Made by a program: the position numbers and the translations under genes. A DNA stretch of 64,000 nt from Pseudomonas oryzihabitans (GTDB lineage Bacteria > Pseudomonadota > Gammaproteobacteria > Pseudomonadales > Pseudomonadaceae). The DNA is taken from positions 124,001 to 188,000 of the forward strand of contig NZ_CP102429.1 in NCBI RefSeq assembly GCF_024652905.1. Reading direction: 5' to 3'. The notes beneath the pieces are model-generated. The model saw only the letters and a program-made list of their open reading frames with translations. It was not told where the DNA came from and did not search any database. Shown here piece by piece: positions 50,575-56,093 of the stretch (positions are counted from its first letter, which is position 1; the number at the start of each line of letters is the position of its first letter).

Positions 50575-51081
50575 ATGAACAAAAAGTTTTGCTGTGCCAT
50601 TTACTCGAAAGGCCTGACCGTGATGGACGAGGTCCTAGCTGCCAACCCGCGGGCTGCTGCGTCCCGCTTTCTGAGCGATGAGCTCGGTAAGTTGGCCGCC
50701 GGGCGTGTAGCTATGGGAAATGTGATTCTTGAGCGTATCCCAGACGATCCAGCCGCAGAGTGGGCGTTCGTGTGTGGTCCTTGTAAATCACCTGCCTCTT
50801 CAGAGGCCACTTGGTTTTTCAAGGTTGTCGCTGCAGACGTACCGCTGCGGACCAATGTGGTAGTTCGTCACACCAAGAATGGCGAGGTACTGCTTGAAGC
50901 TGACAATCCAGTCGACCTCTATTTTCTAGAAGACGGAGACAGTAACTGGTGTGGCGAATCCAGCCCAGACAGCTGTGTTTCTATAGATGACCGTGATCTC
51001 TATGTCAGACGCATGATATGTGAGGCCACCGACATTACCGACCTACTGGAGGCCCTCGACCACGTGCCTTCCAGCAACTAA
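50575..51081 (+). CDS. Unknown protein
   Basis: 168 residues, more AT-rich than its neighbours. MNKKFCCAIYSKGLTVMDEVLAANPRAAASRFLSDEL resembles the start of the preceding protein. Several cysteines; acidic C-terminal half (FLEDGDSNWCGESSPDSC). Unknown function. Confidence 0.52.
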   Translation: MNKKFCCAIYSKGLTVMDEVLAANPRAAASRFLSDELGKLAAGRVAMGNVILERIPDDPAAEWAFVCGPCKSPASSEATWFFKVVAADVPLRTNVVVRHTKNGEVLLEADNPVDLYFLEDGDSNWCGESSPDSCVSIDDRDLYVRRMICEATDITDLLEALDHVPSSN

Positions 51082-51093
51082 TCAACAACTCAA

Positions 51094-51146
51094 CCCTATC
51101 GGGGCATTACCCCCGATAGGGGGTGTGCCTCCTACATACGGAGCAC
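51094..51146 (+). promoter_or_regulatory. Two-hairpin leader of the methyltransferase gene
   Basis: H1 CCCTATCGGGG/CCCCGATAGGG (51094-51121), perfect 11 bp, loop CATTAC. H2 GTG-CTCC/GGAG-CAC (51125-51146) with one bulged C. Best single example of the architecture. Confidence 0.88.
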
Positions 51147-51149
51147 ATC

Positions 51150-52034
51150 ATGAAATTCCCAAACTCGATCCTGTCTTTCCCGGACCGTGGGCCCTGGGGC
51201 AACAGCCGCTACCGCGGTAACTGCAGCGGCCACGTCATCCAAGGCTTCTTCGCGACCTACCACCGGCGCAAGGACGGCCTGGCGTTCGATCCCAGCATTG
51301 GCGGGGGCACCTCGGTCGAGGTGGCTCAGGAGATGGGGCTGCGTTTCAAAGGTACCGACCTGCACCAGGGCTTCAACCTGCTGCTGGATGATCTGCAGAC
51401 GTTCCTGGGCGAGGAGGCACATTCGTGCTTCTGGCACCCGGCGTACCTGGACATGATCCAGTACAGCGGGAACGTCTGGGGTGAGCCCAATCGGTGGGAC
51501 ATGAGCCGCATGGCGATGGGGGAGTTTGTTGAGGCGCTGGAGCTGGCCTTGATGAACATCCACGACGCCATGGAGCGCGGCGGTACCTACGGCATCTTGA
51601 TGGGCAACCTGCGCCGGCAGGGGGAGTACTTCAATCTCTCTTCGCTGGTGGAGCGGGTCGCGCCCGGCAAGCTGATCGACGAGCTGATCAAGGCGCAGCA
51701 CAACTGCGTCTCGGACCGGCGAACCTATGGCGGCAACGTCGTACGCATCGCGCACGAGAAGCTGCTGGTCTTTCGCAAGGAGCGCGGTTCACTGCACTTC
51801 CTGGCCAAGGTCCAGCAGCGCGCTCAGGCCATGCAGGGCATCACCTGGCGAGCCGCGGTGCATCGGTTGCTGCAGGGCGGCAAGACGCTGCATCTCAAGG
51901 AAATCAACACGCAGCTCGAGGCCTACGCGGCTACCCGGGCGAACAACCATTGGGAGGCCAAGATTCGGCAGGTCGTCCAGGACGAGCGCTATTTCGAGCG
52001 CGTCGCACCTGGCACCTATCGACTCGCGGCATGA
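51150..52034 (+). CDS. DNA methyltransferase-like protein with C-terminal HARE-HTH domain
   Basis: 294 residues. The SAM-binding motif FDPSIGGGTSVEVA spans about 46-59. The catalytic-type motif is WHPAYLDMIQYSG (about 95-107), where N4/N6 methyltransferases have D/N/S-PP-Y, so the first residue is histidine and the second proline is alanine. VVRIAHEKLLVFRK closes the core. The last ~70 residues (ITWRAAVHRLLQGGKTLHLKEI...FERVAPGTYRLA) match HARE-HTH winged-helix domains, which link to DNA modification. No restriction enzyme is adjacent, so it may protect or mark the element's DNA, or be inactive. Confidence 0.7.
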   Translation: MKFPNSILSFPDRGPWGNSRYRGNCSGHVIQGFFATYHRRKDGLAFDPSIGGGTSVEVAQEMGLRFKGTDLHQGFNLLLDDLQTFLGEEAHSCFWHPAYLDMIQYSGNVWGEPNRWDMSRMAMGEFVEALELALMNIHDAMERGGTYGILMGNLRRQGEYFNLSSLVERVAPGKLIDELIKAQHNCVSDRRTYGGNVVRIAHEKLLVFRKERGSLHFLAKVQQRAQAMQGITWRAAVHRLLQGGKTLHLKEINTQLEAYAATRANNHWEAKIRQVVQDERYFERVAPGTYRLAA

Positions 52035-52041
52035 CGATCTC

Positions 52042-52070
52042 GCCCCCCTTCAGCCTGGCTGAGGGGGGGC
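52042..52070 (+). terminator. Very stable hairpin after the methyltransferase gene
   Basis: GCCCCCCTTCAGC (52042-52054) pairs with GCTGAGGGGGGGC (52058-52070) over 13 bp with one G-U and a 3-nt loop. No T-run follows, so it may be a partial terminator. Confidence 0.6.
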
Positions 52071-52074
52071 AGAG

Positions 52075-52225
52075 ACCGCTTCGGCAAGAGCAGCTTGCTC
52101 AAGCGGTTTCAGGCAGACCCATGGTGGTCTGTTTTGAAAAGCTGGTACCACCAGCACTTACTAAACCGACGGGGTTTAACAACCCCGTCAGGGCGTTGTT
52201 ATCCCGTCATAACCGGAGATAACAA
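52075..52225 (+). promoter_or_regulatory. Extended leader of gene 52225
   Basis: ACCGCTT-GCAAG/CTTGC-AAGCGGT (52075-52107). CAGACC/GGTCTG (52114-52131). Extra hairpin GCTGGT/ACCAGC (52141-52155). H1 CCGACGGGGTT/AACCCCGTC-GG (52166-52192). H2 TTGTTATC-CCG/CGG-GATAACAA (52196-52225), which pairs into the A of the start codon. Confidence 0.82.
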
Positions 52226-52476
52226 TGTTGAAAAAAATAGGTCTATTGGGCGCATTCGTCGCTCACGTGCTCGTAGGGGTGTTGTTCTTTCTAATCCTGG
52301 CTTCGGCCGCTCTGCTGCTCGCTTGGTTTACCCACCAGGTCGGCACATTGGAATACGGAAGACCGCTCGTCCCTATCCTTACAGTGCTCGAAAAAGCGGT
52401 TCTCTATGGTGACTGTGCGTTTTTTCTGTGGTGGGTGATAAAATCCACTATCAAAGCGTGCAAGAACCTAGACTAA
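52225..52476 (+). CDS. Small membrane protein, module copy 1
   Basis: 83 residues with two hydrophobic helices (about 6-36 and 60-72). It is paralogous to the protein at 54098: both have AHxLVGxxxFLI, an ALLL stretch, H-x-V/L, then VL..LE...L..D...FL and a C-terminal KA.K. A 46-residue gene follows in both loci. Function unknown; the pattern suggests a two-component membrane system. Confidence 0.62.
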   Translation: MLKKIGLLGAFVAHVLVGVLFFLILASAALLLAWFTHQVGTLEYGRPLVPILTVLEKAVLYGDCAFFLWWVIKSTIKACKNLD

Positions 52477-52534
52477 GATCGGTTGATGGGTTGCTTGGCA
52501 GCCCTTTAATAGGACATCACCAGAGGAAACAGCT

Positions 52535-52675
52535 ATGAGTGAGTTCATTCGTGGCTTCAAGCGCGGCGCAAGAGAGACCATGTACGGCTACTGGGCGCCC
52601 GCCGTGGCTTTGTGGAGACTGCTGTCGAGCACTACGGACGATCTGATCCGGAAGGCGAACCAGGCAGAGAAATAG
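52535..52675 (+). CDS. 46-residue protein, partner of membrane protein copy 1
   Basis: MSEFIRGFKRGARETMYGYW... ATG 52535 has AGAGGA 9 nt upstream, and codon use is ordinary. Size, the start F..FKRGA and an APAVALWRLL segment recall the small genes at 54381 and 54603, which follow the paralogous membrane gene. No leader of its own; expressed from the preceding gene's unit. Confidence 0.55.
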   Translation: MSEFIRGFKRGARETMYGYWAPAVALWRLLSSTTDDLIRKANQAEK

Positions 52676-52754
52676 AGCTTTCCTTCTACATCGGCGGCGG
52701 TCCAGGCTTGCCTGCGCCGCTGCACCCGTTCCTCTTGCTGGGAACGCCGATGTC

Positions 52755-52781
52755 GATCCAGGGCCGTTGTGGCTCTGGATC
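52755..52781 (+). terminator. Terminator-like hairpin
   Basis: GATCCAGGGCC (52755-52765) pairs with GGCTCTGGATC (52771-52781), 11 bp with a G-U, loop GTTGT. No T-run. Separates the unit ending at 52675 from the next leader. Confidence 0.5.
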
Positions 52782-52791
52782 GGCGGATCGG

Positions 52792-52943
52792 AAACCGTTT
52801 CGCAAAGCAGGCCTTTGCAAAGCGGTTTCAGCGTGGCCAATGGTGGCCGCGTCGAAAGGCAGCTGATCCTCTATCAGCACATCGATAAACCCTGGCGGGA
52901 GCTCTCCCGCAGGGACTGGTCTCGCCCTCTACCGGAGAGACCA
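52792..52943 (+). promoter_or_regulatory. Extended leader of gene 52943
   Basis: AAACCGTTT-GCAAAG/CTTTGC-AAGCGGTTT (52792-52828), equivalent in place and form to 52075-52107 but different in sequence. Extra hairpin GCTGAT/ATCAGC (52862-52878). H1 CCCT-GCGGGA/TCCCGC-AGGG (52890-52914). H2 TGGTCTC/GAGACCA (52917-52943) with GGAG at its inner edge. Confidence 0.82.
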
Positions 52944-53239
52944 TGGAAGTTACCGCTCGCCACCTTGCGAACTATCTCTACTCAGGCTTCGTCTCGACGT
53001 TTTCCGACGTTGAGCGTGAACGGCTCTGCCAGGTGTATCCCTGGGCCAGAATCAACTTTGCCGAAGGAGAGGTGGATGTCCACACGAGCTTTCGCGCCCG
53101 CCTCACGGATGGACGCACGTTGCTGTGTCTGTTCCCTGAGGCTCTTGGCGATCACGTGCTGGTCGTCGACACCCCAATGGAGCTGCTCAAGCAGACCCTG
53201 ATACCGCTCGTGTCCATCGAACGCATCATCTACTCATAA
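52943..53239 (+). CDS. Unknown small protein
   Basis: 98 residues (MEVTARHLANYLYSGFVSTF...). Alpha/beta, no TM. The H2 helix of its leader extends to the A of the start codon. No recognised family. Confidence 0.55.
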   Translation: MEVTARHLANYLYSGFVSTFSDVERERLCQVYPWARINFAEGEVDVHTSFRARLTDGRTLLCLFPEALGDHVLVVDTPMELLKQTLIPLVSIERIIYS

Positions 53240-53301
53240 CCCCACCCAGCCGGGCCTAGTCCCGGTAGGGACGCGGCCTGGCTCTACCAAGGAGCTAGAC
53301 C
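53240..53301 (+). promoter_or_regulatory. Two-hairpin leader of gene 53302
   Basis: H1 CCGGG/CCCGG with outer CCC/GGG (about 53240-53270). H2 GGCCTGGCTCT against AGGAGCTAGACC (53275-53301), about 10 pairs with one mismatch, containing GGAG. Confidence 0.72.
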
Positions 53302-53949
53302 ATGAATCACGAAAACGCGGTACGTCCCTGCGCTGAAGCGGATGCCCTCAAGCTCGTGCAGTCGCTGCGCGCGCTCGACGCCAAACAGCTGCTGCAGGCC
53401 GCCGTCGAACGAGGGCTGACCTTCGGTGACTGCATCAACGCTTTCGGTATGACGCCTGAGGAAAGCGCGTTCGTGAGCGCTGCGCAGGCAATGCCGGACG
53501 ACGACATCGAGTTCGATGACAGAACCGTTGTGTCGCGTAGCGAGCGGGGTGCATTCGTGCACTGCTGGCACTTCGTGCCAAATGAAGCGGCTGGCATTCC
53601 CGAGCCTTCGGTGATGCTCGAAGCGCTGCAATACTTCGCTGCCACCCACCAGGGTGGAGGTGATCCGCAGCTGAAGGCCAAATATCTCGCGCTTGCGCAA
53701 CTGATGGATGTCCTGGGCGCTGAGTTCGACGAGCTCGAGGGCACCCCGCAAGAGGTGGTGCCGTCGTGCTTCGACCTGGGGGACGCGTCTATTGAGATGC
53801 TGCCCTCCAGGCTCGTCGCTGAGCTGGCTGCTACCGCACTGGAACAGGGATTCTCCCCGGTTCTCGCGGAGGCGCTACTCAACTGGATCGAGCACCAGGG
53901 CAACCTGCTCGACCAGCTGGCGGCTGAGATGTTCGTAGCAGCGGCCTGA
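53302..53949 (+). CDS. Unknown acidic helical protein
   Basis: 215 residues. The N-terminal ~60 include GLTFGDCINAFGMTPEE, reminiscent of a helix-turn-helix but not convincing. The rest is acidic and helical (DELEGTPQEV..., AATALEQGFSPVLAEALLNWIEHQ). No known function. Confidence 0.55.
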   Translation: MNHENAVRPCAEADALKLVQSLRALDAKQLLQAAVERGLTFGDCINAFGMTPEESAFVSAAQAMPDDDIEFDDRTVVSRSERGAFVHCWHFVPNEAAGIPEPSVMLEALQYFAATHQGGGDPQLKAKYLALAQLMDVLGAEFDELEGTPQEVVPSCFDLGDASIEMLPSRLVAELAATALEQGFSPVLAEALLNWIEHQGNLLDQLAAEMFVAAA

Positions 53950-54007
53950 AGCCAGGCCGCGCTGTAAGAATCTTTCACTCGATCATGCGATCGGTGAAGA
54001 CGATGTA

Positions 54008-54094
54008 GCTGAGCATCTTCCTTCAGCACTTCAACCCACCGCGGGGATCTCTGTCCCCGTGGGGCAAGGGTCTCTGCATTTTCGATGGAGGCCT
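54008..54094 (+). promoter_or_regulatory. Extended leader of gene 54098
   Basis: Extra hairpin GCTGA/TCAGC (54008-54027), preceded by a TCTTTCAC/GTGAAGA stem near 53970-54000. H1 CCCAC-GGGG/CCCC-GTGGG (54035-54063, CGC bulge). H2 GGGTCTCT/GGAGGCCT (54068-54094) with G-U pairs. Confidence 0.75.
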
Positions 54095-54097
54095 GTT

Positions 54098-54391
54098 ATG
54101 GGAGACCATAGCAAGAAAGACCCTGCTGTCCGCGTTCCCTGGTACCACCCATTGATGCACTTCGCCGGCCATAGCCTGGTCGGTACCGGCATCTTCCTCA
54201 TCGTCGCCATGCCGGCGGTGCTGCTGGGATACCTGGTGCACAAGCTGCGGGAGTACAACGTCGCTGAGTTCACGCTCACGGTGCTGTTCTTCCTCGAGCA
54301 CACCATCCTGGTGGTCGATGCTTTGCTGTTCCTGTCCTACCTGGGCTTCACGTCCTGGAAGGCATTCAAGGAGATCAAAGATGATCACTGA
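54098..54391 (+). CDS. Small membrane protein, module copy 2
   Basis: 97 residues from ATG 54098, with two hydrophobic helices (about 26-48 and 62-84). It is paralogous to the 83-residue protein at 52225 (shared HxLVG, FLI, ALLG, VL..LE, D.LLFL, KAFK pattern) but has a longer polar N-terminus. Overlaps the next small gene by 11 nt. Confidence 0.62.
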   Translation: MGDHSKKDPAVRVPWYHPLMHFAGHSLVGTGIFLIVAMPAVLLGYLVHKLREYNVAEFTLTVLFFLEHTILVVDALLFLSYLGFTSWKAFKEIKDDH

Positions 54392-54551
54392 AGGCTCGAA
54401 GGTAAGAAGAGCGGTAGCGGAGTTCATCACGGCGGCCCGCGAGGCACCGCGCATCTACTTCGCTCCGTTACGCGGGGCTATAACCGGTGTCACTTTGCAG
54501 TGGCGACAGCTGCAAAACTGCCACCAAAACAGTGGCACAAAGCCGTTGTGA
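54381..54551 (+). CDS. 56-residue protein of the duplicated module
   Basis: ATG 54381 lies after AAGGAG and overlaps the preceding gene. It shares AxEFxxAAxxAPxIYFAPLRGAI with the next small gene at 54603, a clear tandem duplication. The C-terminus is divergent. Amphipathic; possibly membrane-associated with its partner. Confidence 0.6.
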   Translation: MITEGSKVRRAVAEFITAAREAPRIYFAPLRGAITGVTLQWRQLQNCHQNSGTKPL

Positions 54552-54602
54552 TGGCACCAGCCCGGGCGTATGCTCAGGACATGTACTGGCGAGGAGCCGA
54601 CC

Positions 54603-54743
54603 ATGTTCCGACATCACCTGGTGCGTTTCTTCAAAACCTTCGCTGCTGAGTTCGTCAGCGCTGCCAAGCAGGCGCCGGCGATCTACTTCGCACCCCTGCG
54701 GGGCGCGATCAACGCGGTAAAGGCGCAAGCTCGCAAGGCTTGA
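54603..54743 (+). CDS. 46-residue paralogue of gene 54381
   Basis: MFRHHLVRFFKTFAAEFVS... preceded by GAGGAG. It repeats the core AP-x-IYFAPLRGAI of the previous gene and ends in a basic tail (KAQARKA). Same length as the 52535 protein. It is followed by a terminator-like hairpin (AGCCTC/GAGGCT, 54758-54777). Confidence 0.58.
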   Translation: MFRHHLVRFFKTFAAEFVSAAKQAPAIYFAPLRGAINAVKAQARKA

Positions 54744-54757
54744 GCTTAATCCTGGCC

Positions 54758-54777
54758 AGCCTCTCTTCCGGGAGGCT
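54758..54777 (+). terminator. Terminator-like hairpin overlapping the next leader
   Basis: AGCCTC (54758-54763) and GAGGCT (54772-54777), followed by GAGCTTT. Its 3' arm overlaps the GCTGA arm (54775-54779) of the next extended leader, so the two stems compete. Confidence 0.45.
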
Positions 54778-54871
54778 GAGCTTTCACCGATAGACGTATC
54801 AGCGGGCCGCAAGGCCTTTCCCCACGGGACTTCTGCTCCCGATGGGGGCAGGGTCCCTCCCAACCAGGAGG
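54775..54871 (+). promoter_or_regulatory. Extended leader of the 16-codon ORF
   Basis: Extra hairpin GCTGA/TCAGC (54775-54803). H1 CCCCA-CGGGA/TCCCG-TGGGG (54820-54847, one bulge), 10 bp. H2 CCTCC/GGAGG with outer GGT/ACC (about 54853-54877). Confidence 0.75.
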
Positions 54872-54877
54872 TGCACC

Positions 54878-54928
54878 ATGGCCGAGATCATCAATCTGGT
54901 GATTGTCGTTCTCGATCTGCTTCTCTGA
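54878..54928 (+). CDS. Tiny hydrophobic peptide (16 residues)
   Basis: MAEIINLVIVVLDLLL, a single hydrophobic stretch. It would be dismissed on size, but it has the complete leader, GGAGG and ATG arrangement used by every real gene in this region. It may be a membrane-active peptide, a leader peptide, or the remnant of a longer gene. Confidence 0.4.
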   Translation: MAEIINLVIVVLDLLL

Positions 54929-54947
54929 AGCGATCGCTCAAGCGAGT

Positions 54948-55152
54948 CCCCGCACATGCGGCGGGGCTTGCTTTGAGTCTACTGCGGAGTGCCTCTCAGG
55001 CAGTCCACAGTGGATTCTCGATGGCGCCATGGTGCGCCCTCGTGATGCAGCAGCTGAGCTCTTCAGCACCGGCCTATCGTTCTGATCGGCCACCCCTAAC
55101 CCGCGCGGGCTTCGTCCCCGCCGGGGCCGGACTCCGCGCTTACCGGAGATCC
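54948..55152 (+). promoter_or_regulatory. Extended leader of gene 55157
   Basis: CCCCGC/GCGGGG (54948-54966). GGCGC/GCGCC (55023-55038). Extra hairpin GCTGA/TCAGC (55053-55067). H1 CCC-GCGGG/CCCGC-GGG (55100-55125). H2 GGA-CTCC/GGAG-TCC (55129-55152) with a bulged A. Fills the long gap before the gene. Confidence 0.78.
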
Positions 55153-55156
55153 AGGA

Positions 55157-55954
55157 ATGTCTATCACCACCGCGCTTACCACCATGATGGCCCGCCAGCT
55201 CGTCAAGCTTGGCTACCCGTCCGACGACGTGCGCTTCTCCCTCGGCTACTGCCAGGGCGACGGCGCAAGCTTCACCGGTACGCTCGATATCGAAAAGCTT
55301 GGCCCGCGCCTGGTACCGGAGATCCTTCCGGCGATCTGGAGCGAGCTCAAGGAAAACGCTGACCAGGACGAGGAGCTCACGCTGTCTCGAGATCCAGGTC
55401 GCTATGTACATGAGCGATCAACGTCCTTGAGCGAGTCGGCTCGTAGCGTTGAAGGTACCGCCGCGGAGGTATACGGCGGCCCTACGCATAAGGTCGCGTT
55501 CCACCGCTTCATGACGGCCTTGGAAGAGGACGTCGTGTCGACGGGAGCGATGCTTGCGCGCTTGGGCTACAGCCTCACTGAGCGCTACCTGCGCGAAAGC
55601 GTCCAGCTGCGAGTCTTTCGCCTGGATCGCTTTCGTGTAGAGCTCAACGCCTTCGAGGACGAGACTTACAACCCGTTCGAATGGCAGACCACCGACGACG
55701 AGCTCGATGAGCGAATCTCGGCGGTCATGGAGGAAAAGCTGCGCTTCTGCGCACTGGAGGCCAAGGTCTACCTGGTCACTGGTGAAGAGGAGGGTGGCGA
55801 CATCCTTCTCGCTGGCAAGCACGTCTACGGCGTTGAGCTTCCGGAGGGTCAGCGCGTTTGCAGCGCCGGCCGCGAGGTCATTCACGAAGCTATCGGTACT
55901 GCCCGTCAGTACCTCGACTCGCTGTCCCTACCGCGCCTGCGGCAGGCAGCCTGA
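55157..55954 (+). CDS. Unknown protein
   Basis: 265 residues. Two segments resemble each other: LVKLGYPSDDVRFSLGYC near residue 15 and LARLGYSLTERYLRESV near 135, followed by short strands, suggesting an internal repeat. Acidic, soluble. No known domain. Confidence 0.58.
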   Translation: MSITTALTTMMARQLVKLGYPSDDVRFSLGYCQGDGASFTGTLDIEKLGPRLVPEILPAIWSELKENADQDEELTLSRDPGRYVHERSTSLSESARSVEGTAAEVYGGPTHKVAFHRFMTALEEDVVSTGAMLARLGYSLTERYLRESVQLRVFRLDRFRVELNAFEDETYNPFEWQTTDDELDERISAVMEEKLRFCALEAKVYLVTGEEEGGDILLAGKHVYGVELPEGQRVCSAGREVIHEAIGTARQYLDSLSLPRLRQAA

Positions 55955-55963
55955 TCCAACCAA

Positions 55964-56090
55964 CCCCAGGGGGGCTTATCCCCCTCCGGGGGCGAAGTCT
56001 CTCTGGACCATTCCCCAGCGCCGGGGCTTCCCCAAGCTCCCGTCTCGGGGGTTTCGGGAAGCCCCGGTGCTGGGCTTTACCTGGAGGTCC
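55964..56090 (+). promoter_or_regulatory. Primase leader with an inserted 18-bp hairpin
   Basis: H1 CCC...GGGGGG/CCCCC...GGG (55964-55991). The outer part of H2 is GGACC (56005-56009)/GGTCC (56086-56090). Its loop holds an extra stem with arms 56015-56032 and 56056-56073: 18 bp with a single G-U. The extra stem looks like an insertion into a standard leader. GGAGG lies at 56083-56087. Confidence 0.72.
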
Positions 56091-56093
56091 ATG

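Noticed and set aside
36415-56090. Regularly recurring GC-rich hairpins as intrinsic terminators
   Set aside because: H1 and H2 have no T-run and lie directly before start codons with the ribosome site inside H2. Separate hairpins with T-runs exist where units end.
36415-56090. Recurring elements as a CRISPR array or dispersed transposable repeat
   Set aside because: Spacing is gene-sized, primary sequence is not conserved beyond short blocks, and no cas genes are present. Conservation is of pairing, not sequence.
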